Shown here: positions 46,286 through 56,273 of the stretch, piece by piece
Layout: the number at the start of each line of letters is the position of its first letter
Position numbering within the stretch: the first letter of the stretch is position 1
Program-made: the position numbers and the translations under genes
From: Nonomuraea rhodomycinica
GTDB lineage: Bacteria; Actinomycetota; Actinomycetes; Streptosporangiales; Streptosporangiaceae
Direction: 5' to 3'
Length of the DNA stretch: 64,000 nucleotides
NCBI RefSeq assembly: GCF_013363995.1
Contig: NZ_JABWGO010000001.1
Location: 2,179,222 to 2,243,221 of the forward strand
The notes under the pieces: model-generated
Databases searched by the model: none
Told to the model about the DNA's origin: nothing
The model's input: only the letters and a program-made list of their open reading frames with translations

Positions 46286-46534
46286 GGGGGACCTCCTTTT
46301 GGTCGGTCGCCCGCGCCCTGTTTTCTCACCGGCACCCTCGTTAGGTGCAGCGCCGGTCTTCGATCGAAGCGCCCGGTCTTGGTTACCGGAAGCCACTACC
46401 GAGGACCGGCCCGCAGGCGTCGCGGGTCGCATGGTGCTGAGCGGACGCGGGGGCTGTAGTGTCTCGGATCTTCAGTTGTATGCCAGATGCCCGCCGCCGG
46501 AGCGGCGACACACCGGCTTCGCACGGCATATGCG

Positions 46535-46562
46535 AAGGGAGCGACGCGGACGCCGCTCCCTT
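46535..46562. terminator. rpsO-pnp intergenic hairpin
   Basis: AAGGGAGCG/CGCTCCCTT with a 10-nt loop lies 6 nt after the rpsO stop. It may end or attenuate the rpsO transcript, or be a nuclease site controlling pnp, as known in other bacteria. Confidence 0.75.
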
Positions 46563-46568
46563 CTCATG

Positions 46569-46838
46569 TTATCGCCGCAGGCCGAGCCGCTCGATGAGCG
46601 ACCGGTAACGCTCGATGTCGACCTTCTGCAGGTACTTCAGCAGGCGGCGCCGGCGACCGACGAGCAGCAGCAGACCACGACGGCTGTGGTGGTCGTGCTT
46701 GTGCGTCTTCAGGTGCTCGGTCAGCTCGCTGATGCGCTTGCTGAGCAGCGCGATCTGCACCTCGGGCGACCCGGTGTCGCCCTCGGCCGTCGCGTACTCG
46801 GCGATGATGGTCTTCTTGGCAGCGGTGTCGAGGGACAC
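46569..46838 (-). CDS. rpsO: 30S ribosomal protein S15
   Basis: The 89-residue protein matches S15 throughout: [23 protein letters not shown] in motif [15 protein letters not shown], the RNA-binding [22 protein letters not shown] segment and the end [12 protein letters not shown]. It binds 16S rRNA helices in the central domain. It lies directly before pnp as in most bacteria. Confidence 0.98.
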   Translation of the reverse strand: MSLDTAAKKTIIAEYATAEGDTGSPEVQIALLSKRISELTEHLKTHKHDHHSRRGLLLLVGRRRRLLKYLQKVDIERYRSLIERLGLRR

Positions 46839-47057
46839 GGCTCTCCTATCGAATCTACGGGCACGCCTGGCGAACAGGAAAGCGAGCGACCGTGCGTGCC
46901 TACAGTCGCCGCAGCGAAGGCCTTCAGGGCAGCGCGCTGCGGCGCCGTCACAGAGCCGACATGCAAGAGTACCACCAAGCGTGGCATCCTCGCTTACCGA
47001 TGTGACTCCCCGTGGTCGCCCTCGCGTGGCCGCTCCCGCGTGGTCGTGGTCGTGCGG

Positions 47058-48020
47058 TCAGGACGTCAGGCGGCGGGTCCGGGCCACGTCGTCGTTGATC
47101 TGCTCGATCAGCTTCTCGATCGACTCGAAGCGGGTGTTGCCGCGCAGCCGGGCCGCGAACTCCACCGCGACGTGCACGCCGTACAGCTCCAGGTCGTCGC
47201 GGTCCAGCGCGTACGCCTCGACGGTGCGCGGCACGCCCTCGAACGTCGGATTGGTGCCGACCGAGATGGCGGCGGGCCAGCGCTCGCCCGCGTAGACGAC
47301 CGGCAGGTTGGCGACGGGCACGCACTCCAGCCACCCCGCGTAGACCCCGTCGGCCGGGATGGCGGTGTGCGGCGGCGTCTCGACGTTGGCCGTGGGGAAG
47401 CCCAGCTGGCGCCCGCGCTGGTAGCCGCGCACCACCACGCCCTCGACCCGGTGCGGGCGGCCCAGCGCCGCGGCGGCGCCCTCGGCGTCGCCGGCCGCCA
47501 GCAGGTCCCGGATCCCGGCGCTGGAGACCCCGGCGAGCAGCGGGACGATCTCGACCGTGAAGTCGTGCTTGTCCCCCAGCGCGCGCAGCGCCTCGGTGTC
47601 GCCGGCCGCCCGGTGACCGAACGTGAAGTCCTCGCCCACCACGACCGTCGCCGCGCGCAGCCGGTCGGCCAGCACGGACTCGGCGAAGTCGCCGGCGCTC
47701 GTGCGCGACAGCTCCAGCGTGAAGTCCAGCACGCACACCTCGTCCACGCCCAGCGCGGTCAGCAGCTCCGCCCGGCGCCGCGGCGTCGTCAGCCGCGGCG
47801 TCCACGAGCCCGGCACGACGACGTCGTCCGGGTGCGGCTCGAACGTGACGGCCACACAACGGGCGCCCCGCTCGCGGGCGACGGCGACGGCCCGCTCGAT
47901 CACCCGCTGGTGGCCGAGGTGGACCCCGTCGAAGACGCCGATCGCGACCACGGACCTCTCCGAACCCTGCACACCGGCCCCATTCGCTCGTGGCGGATCA
48001 CTCCTCCCCAAGCCTGCCAT
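47058..48020 (-). CDS. ribF: Bifunctional riboflavin kinase / FAD synthetase
   Basis: The protein of about 320 residues has the adenylyltransferase motif GVFDGVHLGHQ, VVGEDFTFGHR, SSAGIRDLL, and the kinase motifs GRQLGFPTANV and SVGTNPTFEG. It makes FMN and FAD from riboflavin. I choose ATG 48020, which has GGAGGG 9 nt upstream, over a TTG at 48041. The N-terminus before GVFDG is short compared with relatives. Just after the stop, imperfect GC-rich 12-15-bp repeats (47010-47057) are seen. Confidence 0.95.
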   Translation of the reverse strand: MAGLGRSDPPRANGAGVQGSERSVVAIGVFDGVHLGHQRVIERAVAVARERGARCVAVTFEPHPDDVVVPGSWTPRLTTPRRRAELLTALGVDEVCVLDFTLELSRTSAGDFAESVLADRLRAATVVVGEDFTFGHRAAGDTEALRALGDKHDFTVEIVPLLAGVSSAGIRDLLAAGDAEGAAAALGRPHRVEGVVVRGYQRGRQLGFPTANVETPPHTAIPADGVYAGWLECVPVANLPVVYAGERWPAAISVGTNPTFEGVPRTVEAYALDRDDLELYGVHVAVEFAARLRGNTRFESIEKLIEQINDDVARTRRLTS

Positions 48021-48088
48021 GCGGCCGGCCCTCCGCTCCAATCGAGGGGGCGATCGGGGTCGATCGCGGGGGTAGCATCGGTCGCACC

Positions 48089-49117
48089 ATGGCTCGATAC
48101 GCGCTCCTGATCCTGCCCTCCCACAACCGCGTCTACGGCGAGAGCTCCGTCCGGCTGACCCGCTCCGAGCTGGCCGTCTTCAGCGAACGGGCGCTGGAGG
48201 GCGCGCTGACCGGCATCGGCGAGACGCGCATCGGCGGCCTGCCGTACGTCACGTTCGAGACTCCTGAGCCGCTGGACGGCGACGACGTCGCCCTGCTGTC
48301 CAACCTCTCCTCCGTCTACGCCCTGTTCGCGGTCGAGGGCGAGCTGCTGCGCCCGCTGGACATGCGGCCCCTCGACCGGCTGAGCAGCGACCTCCTCACG
48401 ATCCTCAAGTACGCGGGCAAGACCAACGAGCACTTCACCAAGCTGCTGCTCAACGTGACCGTGCTGGCCTCCGACTTCCCGCTCGGCGGCAAGCTGGCGG
48501 TGTTCGACCCGATGTGCGGGCGCGGCACGACGCTCAACCAGGCGCTCATGTACGGCTACGACGCCTACGGCATCGACGTGGACGGCAAGGACGTCGAGGC
48601 GTACACCGGCTTCATCAAGACGTGGCTGCGCAACAAGCGGCTCAAGCACACGGCCGAGACCGTGCCGGTGCGCCGCGAGCGGGCGCTGGTCGGGCGGCGG
48701 CTCAACGTCGAGTTCGCGCTGTCGAAGGAGGCGTACAAGGCGGGCGACACGCAGCACGTCTCCGTGGTCAACGCCGACACCCTGCGCGGCCGGGAGTTCT
48801 TCAAGCCCCGCTCGTTCGACGTGATCGTGACCGACGCCCCGTACGGCGTGCAGCACGGCAGCCACGGCGGCCGGGGGGCCGGCAAGGGGCTGTCGCGCAG
48901 CCCCCTGGAGCTGATCGCCAAGGCGGTGCCGGTGTGGGCGGAGCTGCTGCGTCCCGGCGGGGCGCTGGGCCTCTCGTGGAACACCTACGGCGGCGGCCGG
49001 GACGAGCTGGCCGCGATCCTCGCCTCGGCGGGGCTTGAGGTGGCCGACCTGCCCGAGTTCGAGCACTGGGTCGACCAGGCGATCGTGCGCGACCTGGTGG
49101 TGGCCCGCAAGCCCTGA
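48089..49117 (+). CDS. TRM11-like SAM-dependent RNA/DNA methyltransferase
   Basis: This 342-residue protein starts MARYALLILPSHNRVYG, has motif I VFDPMCGRGTTLNQ, motif IV VTDAPYGVQHG (DAPY in place of N/DPPY) and LLRPGGALGLSWNTYGG. It looks like a tRNA guanosine-N2 methyltransferase of the TRM11 type conserved in actinobacteria. It is the only plus-strand gene in the translation block. TAGCAT lies 10 nt before the ATG. Confidence 0.85.
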   Translation: MARYALLILPSHNRVYGESSVRLTRSELAVFSERALEGALTGIGETRIGGLPYVTFETPEPLDGDDVALLSNLSSVYALFAVEGELLRPLDMRPLDRLSSDLLTILKYAGKTNEHFTKLLLNVTVLASDFPLGGKLAVFDPMCGRGTTLNQALMYGYDAYGIDVDGKDVEAYTGFIKTWLRNKRLKHTAETVPVRRERALVGRRLNVEFALSKEAYKAGDTQHVSVVNADTLRGREFFKPRSFDVIVTDAPYGVQHGSHGGRGAGKGLSRSPLELIAKAVPVWAELLRPGGALGLSWNTYGGGRDELAAILASAGLEVADLPEFEHWVDQAIVRDLVVARKP

Positions 49118-49118
49118 C

Positions 49119-49149
49119 CGGCGCCCGCGAGCCCCTCACAGAGGCGCCG
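49119..49149. terminator. Possible hairpin between the methyltransferase and truB genes
   Basis: CGGCGCC/GGCGCCG with a 17-nt loop begins 1 nt after the methyltransferase stop. The loop is long, so this is tentative. Confidence 0.4.
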
Positions 49150-49164
49150 CCCAAGCCCTTTCCG

Positions 49165-49202
49165 CGAGTTCTACGAGGTCTCTACGACGTCTACGAGTTC
49201 TA
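49165..49202. repeat. 9-bp repeat that includes the truB stop codon
   Basis: Four units CGAGTTCTA, CGAGGTCTCTA, CGACGTCTA and CGAGTTCTA run from 49165 to 49202. On the minus strand each reads TAG...TCG, and the first is the truB stop codon. Confidence 0.75.
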
Positions 49203-50072
49203 CGAGGCGAAGACCGCCAGGGGGCGGGCCGTGCGGCCCTGCTCCTCCACCAGCGCCAGCAGCTCGCCATCCGGTCCGAACACGCCGATCGGCCCGGCGC
49301 CCAGCCCGGCCGCGGGCAGCCGTCCGCCGTGCCGCACCAGAGTGGCCTGCTCCGCCGTCACGTCGCGCCGGGGGAAGGCCGCCGCGACCGCCTCGCCGAT
49401 GGGCAGCACGACGCACTGCTCCGCCAGCTCGTCCAGGGTGCGCGCCATCGACAGGTCGTACGGGCCGACCCGCGTGCGGCGCAGGCGCGTCAGATGACCG
49501 CCGACACCCAGCCCCGCCCCCAGGTCGCGGGCCAGGGCCCGGATGTAGGTGCCGCTGGAGCAGGTGACGACGGCGTCCACGTCCACCACGTCGTCGTGGG
49601 CGCGCACGTCGAGCACCTCGAAGCCGTACACGGTGACCGGGCGGGCGGCCAGCTCCACCTCCTCGCCGGCGCGGGCCCGCTTGTAGGCGCGCCGCCCGTC
49701 CACCTTGATCGCGCTGACCTGCGGCGGGATCTGCATGATCTCGCCGGTGAGCGCGGCGACGCCCTTGTGCACCTCGGCCGCGGCGACGCCGGCGGCCGAG
49801 GCCGTGGCGGTCACCTCGCCCTCGGCGTCGTCGGTGTTGGTCGAGACGCCGAGCCGCATGGTCGCCGTGTAGACCTTCTCGGTCAGCGCCAGGTGGCCGA
49901 GCAGGCGGGTGGCCTTCTCCACGCCCACCACCAGCACGCCCGTCGCCATGGGGTCGAGCGTGCCCGCGTGGCCGACCCGGCGCGTGCCCGCGAGGCGGCG
50001 CATCCGGGCCACGACGTCGTGCGACGTCCAGTCGGCGGGCTTGTCGACGATGATCAGGCCACTGTCGGCCAT
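49200..50072 (-). CDS. truB: tRNA pseudouridine(55) synthase
   Basis: The 290-residue protein has the catalytic D40 in GHAGTLDPMATG, KVYTATMRLG, QIPPQVSAIKVDGRRAYKRAR in motif PPQVSAIKV and SSGTYIRALARDLG. It modifies U55 of tRNA. A C-terminal PUA-like domain follows. It overlaps nothing but starts 0 nt after the DHH gene stop, in the same operon. Confidence 0.96.
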   Translation of the reverse strand: MADSGLIIVDKPADWTSHDVVARMRRLAGTRRVGHAGTLDPMATGVLVVGVEKATRLLGHLALTEKVYTATMRLGVSTNTDDAEGEVTATASAAGVAAAEVHKGVAALTGEIMQIPPQVSAIKVDGRRAYKRARAGEEVELAARPVTVYGFEVLDVRAHDDVVDVDAVVTCSSGTYIRALARDLGAGLGVGGHLTRLRRTRVGPYDLSMARTLDELAEQCVVLPIGEAVAAAFPRRDVTAEQATLVRHGGRLPAAGLGAGPIGVFGPDGELLALVEEQGRTARPLAVFAS

Positions 50073-51860
50073 TCAGACCTTCCCCAAGAGTTCGCGGAAC
50101 CTCGCCATGGTCTTCTCGACGCCGTCGTGCGAGGTGAAGCCGGCGGCGTTGTGGTGGCCGCCGCCGCCCATCGCCGTGCACACCGCCCCGACGTCGACGG
50201 CGCCCTTCGAGCGGGTGGACACCTGCCAGGCGCCCTCGTCGTCCTCCTTGCAGACGACCGCGACCTCCGCCTCGTCGGCGCGGCGCACGATGTCGATGAC
50301 GCCTTCCAGCTCGCTGTACGGCAGGCCGTACGCTGCCCGGTCCACGCGCGTCACGTACGTCCAGACCAGGCCGTCCTCCAGCGTCACCCGGTCGAGGGCG
50401 GCGGCGAGCACCTTGAGGTAGCCGAACGGTGACCGGTCCCACAGCTCGCGGGCGATCTCGTCGGTGCGCAGTCCGGTGGCCACCAGGCGGGCGGCCATCT
50501 CGTGGGCGGCCGGCGAGGTCGAGGAGTGGCGGAAGGAGCCGGTGTCGGTCACCAGGCCCGCGTACAGGCAGGTGGCGATGTCACGGTCCAGGGCGCCGCC
50601 GAGGCGGTAGATGAGCTGCTCGGCGATCATGGCCGTGGCCGCCGCCTTGGGGGCGATGAGGCCCAGCGTGCCGAACCCCTGGCAGGAGGGGTGGTGGTCC
50701 ACCACGATGAGCTCGCGGGCGGCGGCGGCGTTCGCGCCGAGCAGGCCGAGCCGGCTCGCCGACGCCGAGTCGAAGGTGATCATCAGCTCGGGGGCGGCCG
50801 GGTAGTCCTGGGGCGGGCTCAGCATCTCCTGGCCCGGCAGGAAGCCGAGCAGGCGCGGCACCTCGAACGTGCGGTCGCCGAACGATGCGACGACCCGCTT
50901 GCCCAGCGAGCGCAGCACGAAGGCGGTGGCCAGCATCGAGCCGAGCGCGTCGCCGTCGGGCGACACGTGGCAGGCCAGCGCGACCTCGTCGGCGCGGGCG
51001 ATCAGCTCGACCGCGCGTTGCCAGGCCGCCTCGGGGACGCCGTCACCCACGGGGTCTCCTCCCAGCGGATGCCCGCCCGGCGAGTCTCCACCACTCGCCG
51101 GACCACCATCCGCCACGACTCCGCCGGCCACAACGGCTCGGCCACCCGCCACGACATCACCCGCCGCGGCATCTCTCGCCACGACATCGCCCGTCGCGGC
51201 ATCTTTCGACACGACATCGCTCGACACGACATCCCTGGACACGGCATCCCTGGACACGGCATCGCTCGACGTGACTCCGCCCCGAGCTTCGCCGCCGGTC
51301 GCGGCGCCGTTCGCCCATTCGCCGCTCGCTGCGATCCCGCCCACCACGGCCTCACCCGCCGCGACTCCATCCGGCGCGACTCCATCCGGCGCTTCACCGC
51401 CCGCCGCAGAGGCGTTGGGCGCTTCACCGCCCGCCGCGGTGCCGTTCGGGGAACCGCCGCCCGCCACGGTGCCGTTCGGAGGACGGCCGCCCGCCACGGT
51501 GCCGTTCGGAGAACTGCCGCCCGCCACGGTGCCGTTCGGAGAACTGCCGCCTGTCGCGGTGCCGGTTCTCGGAGGGGACGCCGTCCCGTCCGGGACCGTA
51601 CGAGTGCCCGGCGCGGGCGGGACAGGTGGCGGGTCGAGGCGGTCGGCGCGGGCCGGTACGCCCGGACGCGACGACAGGGCGGAAGACCCGCCCCGGTCGG
51701 AACGCCCACCCCGATCGGGAGGCTCCGTACGGACCCGAACCTCCAGGCGGCCGGAAGCCTCCACGCGTCCAGAAGGATCCACGCCTCCGGAAGGATCCAC
51801 GCGTCCTGAGGACTCCACGCGTTCGGCGGGATCCGTGCGGGCGTGCACGTCGGGCCTCAC
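50073..51860 (-). CDS. DHH-family phosphoesterase (NrnA-like) with a 275-residue repeat extension
   Basis: The catalytic part (residues about 277-595) has [19 protein letters not shown], the DTGSFRHSS motif and the DHHA1 motif [11 protein letters not shown]. It should act as nanoRNase and pAp phosphatase. The first ~275 residues are entirely low-complexity, with 7-8-residue, 10-residue and 5-residue repeats (three arrays listed separately). GTG 51860 overlaps the rbfA stop in GTGA, an arrangement that shows the extension is most likely translated. Homologues in other actinobacteria have only a short N-terminus, so this is a large lineage-specific insertion right after the start codon. Confidence 0.92.
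   Translation of the reverse strand: MRPDVHARTDPAERVESSGRVDPSGGVDPSGRVEASGRLEVRVRTEPPDRGGRSDRGGSSALSSRPGVPARADRLDPPPVPPAPGTRTVPDGTASPPRTGTATGGSSPNGTVAGGSSPNGTVAGGRPPNGTVAGGGSPNGTAAGGEAPNASAAGGEAPDGVAPDGVAAGEAVVGGIAASGEWANGAATGGEARGGVTSSDAVSRDAVSRDVVSSDVVSKDAATGDVVARDAAAGDVVAGGRAVVAGGVVADGGPASGGDSPGGHPLGGDPVGDGVPEAAWQRAVELIARADEVALACHVSPDGDALGSMLATAFVLRSLGKRVVASFGDRTFEVPRLLGFLPGQEMLSPPQDYPAAPELMITFDSASASRLGLLGANAAAARELIVVDHHPSCQGFGTLGLIAPKAAATAMIAEQLIYRLGGALDRDIATCLYAGLVTDTGSFRHSSTSPAAHEMAARLVATGLRTDEIARELWDRSPFGYLKVLAAALDRVTLEDGLVWTYVTRVDRAAYGLPYSELEGVIDIVRRADEAEVAVVCKEDDEGAWQVSTRSKGAVDVGAVCTAMGGGGHHNAAGFTSHDGVEKTMARFRELLGKV
51147..51269. repeat. 15-bp in-frame array in the DHH gene, eight units
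   Basis: Encodes residues 198-238 as eight 5-residue units such as [25 protein letters not shown] and TGDVV. DNA core is CGACACGACATC with changes. Confidence 0.85.
51381..51560. repeat. 30-bp in-frame array in the DHH gene, six units
   Basis: Encodes residues 101-160 as six exact 10-residue units of the [10 protein letters not shown] type. DNA units share CCGCCCGCCACGGTGCCGTT. Confidence 0.93.
51741..51818. repeat. 21-bp in-frame array in the DHH gene
   Basis: Encodes residues 15-40 as units of the VDPSGR type. DNA units share GGATCCACGC and are about 21 bp. Confidence 0.8.
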
Positions 51861-52312
51861 GGCGCCGGGTGTCCCGCCTGGTCGTCCTCCTCCTCATCGG
51901 CCTTCTTGTAGGGGTCGGCCTCGCCCGCGTAGGAGGCCCCCTCGGCCCTGCGCGCGACCTCGGCGTCCTTCGCCCGGGCCGCGTTGATGAGGCTGTCGAG
52001 CTGCCGCGCGCTGTCGGGCAGCGGGTCGTGCTTGAACGTCAACGTCGGGGTGAATCGCACGCCCGTCTGCCTGCCCACCTCGGACCGGATGATGCCCTTG
52101 GCGCTCTCCAGGGCCGCGGCGCTGTCGGCGCGCTCGGCGTCGGAGCCGAACACCGTGTAGAAGACCGTGGCCTCGCGCAGGTCGGCGGTGATGCGCGTGT
52201 CGGTCACGGTGACGAAGCCGAGGCGCGGGTCCTTGATCCGCCGCTCCAGCATCTCGGCGACGATCTGCTGGATGCGGTCGGCGAGCTTGCGCGCTCGCGC
52301 TGCGTCCACCAT
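51857..52312 (-). CDS. rbfA: Ribosome-binding factor A
   Basis: The 151-residue protein has the KH-like core: [25 protein letters not shown] in motif [22 protein letters not shown] and [17 protein letters not shown]. It helps maturation of the 16S rRNA 5' end. The C-terminus is an acidic tail. Its stop overlaps the DHH start. Confidence 0.95.
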   Translation of the reverse strand: MVDAARARKLADRIQQIVAEMLERRIKDPRLGFVTVTDTRITADLREATVFYTVFGSDAERADSAAALESAKGIIRSEVGRQTGVRFTPTLTFKHDPLPDSARQLDSLINAARAKDAEVARRAEGASYAGEADPYKKADEEEDDQAGHPAP

Positions 52313-52352
52313 GTTCGCTCCCCCTCACGCACGACGTCCGTCGTGCAGTCGT

Positions 52353-52649
52353 TCAGTCTTCGTCGTTGTAGAGGCGCTGCCTGGCCGACAGCAGCTCGAT
52401 CTCGGGCCGGAACGCCACCAGCCGCTCGCAGGCGTCCATCACCTCTTTGCAGTTGCCCGCTGAGGCGGAGACCACCGCGATGCCGACCTCCGCCCGCCGG
52501 TGCAGGTCGAGATGGCCGGTCTCGGCCACGGCCACGGCGGGGAAGCGTCGTTGCACCTCGGCGACCAGGGGACGCACGACGGAGCGCTTCTGCTTCAGCG
52601 AGTGGACGTCGCCGAGCAGGATGTCCAGGGTAAGAGCACCCACATACAT
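52353..52649 (-). CDS. DUF503 (YlxP-like) protein
   Basis: This 98-residue protein starts MYVGALTLDILLGDVHSLKQKR in motif SLKQKRSVVRPL, the family hallmark, and has AETGHLDLHRRAEVGIAVVS. The family occurs between infB and rbfA in many bacteria; the function is unknown but a role in ribosome assembly is suspected. Genes before and after support the call. Confidence 0.93.
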   Translation of the reverse strand: MYVGALTLDILLGDVHSLKQKRSVVRPLVAEVQRRFPAVAVAETGHLDLHRRAEVGIAVVSASAGNCKEVMDACERLVAFRPEIELLSARQRLYNDED

Positions 52650-52689
52650 CGTCTGAGACCACCGCTTGTGCTGGTGAGTGAAGCGCACG

Positions 52690-52759
52690 CCGGGCCTGCT
52701 GCGGTGGGGACCAGGCCCGGGCGTGCGAGAGGCGCTCGGCGGATGGTCCGCCGAGCGCC
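52690..52759 (-). terminator. Two hairpins between infB and ylxP
   Basis: A perfect 13-bp stem GGCGCTCGGCGGA/TCCGCCGAGCGCC with a TGG loop (52731-52759) lies 12 nt after the infB stop, and CCGGGCCTG/CAGGCCCGG (52690-52720) follows. They could end or attenuate the nusA-infB transcript before ylxP-rbfA. Confidence 0.85.
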
Positions 52760-52770
52760 CGGCCGCGTGT

Positions 52771-55700
52771 CTACGCGCGCGGCTTCTCCCGCATCTCGAA
52801 CGTCTCGATGACGTCGTCGATCCTGATGTCGTTGTAGCCGACACCGATACCGCACTCGAAGCCCTCGCGGACCTCGGTCGCGTCGTCCTTGAAGCGACGC
52901 AGCGACGAGACTGTGAGGTTGTCCGCCACGACGACGCCGTCGCGGATGATCCTGGCCTTGCTGTTGCGCACGATCAGACCCGAGCGGACCAGCGAGCCGG
53001 CGACGTTGCCGATCCGCGGCACCTTGAAGACCTCGCGGACCTCCGCCGTGCCCATCTGGACCTCTTCGAACTCGGGCTTGAGCATGCCCTTGAGGGCCGC
53101 CTCGATCTCCTCGATCGCCTGGTAGATGACCGAGTAGTAGCGGATGTCGACGCCCTCGCGCTCGGCCAGGTCACGGGCCCGGGGCTCGGGCCGGACGTTG
53201 AAGCCGATGATGACCGCGTTGTCGTCGGCGACGGCCAGGTTGACGTCGTACTCGGTGATCGCACCGACGGCGCGGTGCAGGACACGGAGCCTGACCTCGT
53301 CGCCGACGTCGATCTTGAGCAGGGCGTCTTCCAGGGCCTCCACCGAGCCGGACACGTCACCCTTGATGATGAGCTTGAGCTCGTCGACGCGGCCCTTCTC
53401 GAGGTCGCTGAACAGCTCCTCGAGGGTGCGGCGACGGCTCGACTTCGCCATGTCGGCGCTGCGCTTGCGCGCCGCGCGCTGCTGGGCGATCTGGCGGGCC
53501 ATCCGGTCGTCGGTGACGACGATGAAGTTGTCACCGGCGCTCGGCACGGCCGTCAGACCCATCACCAGGACCGGACGCGACGGCGTGGCCTCCTCGACCG
53601 CGTCGCCGTTGTCGTCGAGCATCGCCCGGACGCGGCCGAAGGCCTCGCCACAGACGATCGAGTCGCCGACGCGCAGCGTGCCGCGCTGGACCAGGACGGT
53701 CGCGACAGGGCCGCGGCCCTTGTCGAGGTGCGCCTCGATCGCGATGCCCTGGGCGTCCATCGTCGGGTTGGCGCGCAGGTCGAGCTCGGCGTCCGCGGTC
53801 AGCAGGATCGCCTCGAGGAGGTTGTCGATGCCCGTGCCGTTCTTCGCCGAGATGTCGACGAACAGCGTCGAGCCGCCGTACTCCTCGGCCACCAGGCCGT
53901 ACTCGGTGAGCTGGGCCCTGACCTTGTTGGGGTCGGCGCCCTCCTTGTCGACCTTGTTGACCGCGACCACGATCGGCACGTCGGCCGCCTGGGCGTGGTT
54001 GAGCGCCTCGATCGTCTGCGGCTTCACGCCGTCGTCGGCCGCGACCACCAGCACCGCGATGTCCGTGGACTTCGCGCCTCGGGCACGCATGGCGGTGAAC
54101 GCCTCGTGACCCGGGGTGTCGATGAAGGTGATCTTGCGCTCTTCGCCCTCGTGCTCCGTCGCGACCTGGTAGGCGCCGATGTGCTGGGTGATGCCACCCG
54201 CCTCGCGCGCCACCACGTTGGTCTTGCGGATCGCGTCGAGCAGCTTCGTCTTACCGTGGTCGACGTGACCCATGACGGTCACGACCGGCGGACGCGCGGC
54301 CAGGTCGGCCTCGTCGCCCTCGTCCTCGCCGAACTCGATGTCGAAGGCCTCGAGAAGCTCGCGGTCCTCCTCCTCCGGGCTGACGACCTGGATGTTGTAG
54401 TCCAGCTCGGTGCCGAGGATCTGCAGCGTGTCCTCGCTGACCGACTGGGTCGCCGTCACCATCTCGCCGAGGTGCAGCATGATCTGCACGAGCGAGGCGG
54501 GGTTGGCGCCGATGCGGTCGGCGAAGTCGGCCAGCGAAGCGCCGCGCGGCAGCCGGATGGTCGCGCCGTTGCCGCGCGCGACCTGCACGCCGCCGATCGA
54601 CGGCGCCGACATGTTGTCGAACTCCTGGCGCCTCTGACGCTTGGACTTGCGGCCACGCGCCGGACGGCCGCCGGGACGCCCGAAGGCGCCGGCCGTGCCG
54701 CCACCGCGACCGCGGCCACCGCCGCCGGGACGACCGGCGAAACCGCCGCCGCCACCGCCGGGACCACCCGTCGTCGTGCCGGGACGGCCACCGCCGCCAC
54801 CGGGACGACCGGCGAAACCGCCGCCGCCACCAGGACGACCGCCACCGCCGCCGGGACGGCCACCGCCGCCGCCACCCGGACGCCCACCGGGGCCACCGGG
54901 ACGGCCGGCGCCGCCACCGCCGGGACCGGCGGGACGGCCCTGCGGCATCATCATCGGGTTGGGACGCGGACCACCGGGACGCGGGCCACCCGCACCGGGG
55001 CCCGGACGCGGACCTGCGGCGCCGGGCGGACCCGGACGCGGGCCCGGAGTCGGCCTGCCCTCGCCGCGGCCCTGCGGCGGACGCGGCATCGCGCCGTCAC
55101 GCGGCGGCCCGTCACGACGCTCACGCTGGCCGGGGCCGCCCTCACGCGGGCCGCCCGGACGCGGCGGACGGGCCTGGCCCATGCCGCTGGCGTTGGACGA
55201 GAACGGGTTGTTGCCCGGACGGGGACCACGCGGGCCCGGCTTGGGACCGGGACCGGGACGCGGACCGCCACCAGAGGAGCCGGCCGGAGCACCGGGACGC
55301 GGGGCGCCGGGGGCGCCGCCACCGGTGGCACCGGGACGCGGCGCGGGACCCGGCTTCGGGCCGGGACGAGCCGCGGGACCCGGACGCGGGCCCGGGGTCG
55401 GGCGCGTGCCCGCCTCGAAGCGCGCCTGCGGGGCGCCGGACGTCTCGCCGCGCGCCGCCTCGGGCTGCTGCGGCTGCTGCTGGTGGGGCATGGGAACCGG
55501 CGGGCGAGGCGTGCCGCCCGCGGGGCCCGGACGCGGACCCGGCCTGGGGCCAGGACCCGGACGCGGGGCCGTGGGGACCGGCGCCTCGGCGGCGCCGTTG
55601 CCGGCCTGGCTCTCGGCCGGCCGGGGAGCAGCCCTTGGCGGCTGCGGCTTGGACGACGAACCGCCGCCCCTGGAGGACCCACCCTTGGATGCGCCCAACG

Positions 55701-55845
55701 CTTCGGTGAGCCGCCGGACCACCGGCGCCTCGATGGTGGAGGACGCCGAACGGACGAACTCCCCCATCTCCTGGAGCTTGGCCATGACGACCTTGCTCTC
55801 GACTCCGAACTCCTTAGCGAGCTCGTATACCCGGACCTTCGCCAC
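52771..55845 (-). CDS. infB: Translation initiation factor IF-2
   Basis: The 1024-residue protein has an N-terminal IF2_N ([18 protein letters not shown]), a long Gly/Pro/Arg-rich linker (about residues 70-400), a second IF2_N, then the G domain with GHVDHGKT (about residue 525), DTPGHE and NKVDKEG, and domains II-IV. It brings fMet-tRNA to the ribosome. The GRPGGGG linker is known for high-GC IF-2, so it is not in itself unusual. Confidence 0.98.
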   Translation of the reverse strand: MAKVRVYELAKEFGVESKVVMAKLQEMGEFVRSASSTIEAPVVRRLTEALGASKGGSSRGGGSSSKPQPPRAAPRPAESQAGNGAAEAPVPTAPRPGPGPRPGPRPGPAGGTPRPPVPMPHQQQPQQPEAARGETSGAPQARFEAGTRPTPGPRPGPAARPGPKPGPAPRPGATGGGAPGAPRPGAPAGSSGGGPRPGPGPKPGPRGPRPGNNPFSSNASGMGQARPPRPGGPREGGPGQRERRDGPPRDGAMPRPPQGRGEGRPTPGPRPGPPGAAGPRPGPGAGGPRPGGPRPNPMMMPQGRPAGPGGGGAGRPGGPGGRPGGGGGGRPGGGGGRPGGGGGFAGRPGGGGGRPGTTTGGPGGGGGGFAGRPGGGGRGRGGGTAGAFGRPGGRPARGRKSKRQRRQEFDNMSAPSIGGVQVARGNGATIRLPRGASLADFADRIGANPASLVQIMLHLGEMVTATQSVSEDTLQILGTELDYNIQVVSPEEEDRELLEAFDIEFGEDEGDEADLAARPPVVTVMGHVDHGKTKLLDAIRKTNVVAREAGGITQHIGAYQVATEHEGEERKITFIDTPGHEAFTAMRARGAKSTDIAVLVVAADDGVKPQTIEALNHAQAADVPIVVAVNKVDKEGADPNKVRAQLTEYGLVAEEYGGSTLFVDISAKNGTGIDNLLEAILLTADAELDLRANPTMDAQGIAIEAHLDKGRGPVATVLVQRGTLRVGDSIVCGEAFGRVRAMLDDNGDAVEEATPSRPVLVMGLTAVPSAGDNFIVVTDDRMARQIAQQRAARKRSADMAKSSRRRTLEELFSDLEKGRVDELKLIIKGDVSGSVEALEDALLKIDVGDEVRLRVLHRAVGAITEYDVNLAVADDNAVIIGFNVRPEPRARDLAEREGVDIRYYSVIYQAIEEIEAALKGMLKPEFEEVQMGTAEVREVFKVPRIGNVAGSLVRSGLIVRNSKARIIRDGVVVADNLTVSSLRRFKDDATEVREGFECGIGVGYNDIRIDDVIETFEMREKPRA

Positions 55846-55958
55846 TGCACTCCCTTACTCGGCCCGGGAGGCTGGCTGTGCCGTCCGGACCGTCGTTACC
55901 TTGACGTCTTCATCGCCGCGTGCTCATCAGGCGCTCATAGCAATCTGACTCCGCCCCA

Positions 55959-56273
55959 TCAACTCGGCGTCCTACATGACATGTCGTGGTCCTCCCTGTC
56001 CAGGTGCGCTCGCACGCGCGAGACGTCAAGCGGCCCCGGCACGCGGAACGCGCGCGGAAACGCTCGGCGACGCTCGGCAAGCTCGAGACAACTCATGGCC
56101 GGGTGCAGTGAAGCCCCCCGGCCAGGAAGCCGTCCTCGCAGGTCGGGGACCACATGATCCTCGACCCGCACCAAGCGGAGCAGCTCGGACTTGGCCGTGC
56201 GAACCCTGCAACCCACACAGGTGCGCTGCGGACCCGCCTGGCCACCATATTCCAGCTTACCGTGTCGACGCAT
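55959..56273 (-). CDS. ylxR: YlxR (DUF448) RNA-binding protein
   Basis: The 104-residue protein has the motif [22 protein letters not shown] and [16 protein letters not shown]. It overlaps the end of nusA by 17 nt, consistent with coupling. YlxR-type proteins bind nucleic acid and may modulate RNase P or transcription. The C-terminus [12 protein letters not shown] is near the usual end. Confidence 0.9.
   Translation of the reverse strand: MRRHGKLEYGGQAGPQRTCVGCRVRTAKSELLRLVRVEDHVVPDLRGRLPGRGASLHPAMSCLELAERRRAFPRAFRVPGPLDVSRVRAHLDREDHDMSCRTPS

Noticed and set aside
54650..55700. Gly/Pro/Arg repeats in IF-2 as part of the unusual repeat theme
   Set aside because: A GRPGG-rich linker is normal for IF-2 of high-GC actinobacteria.
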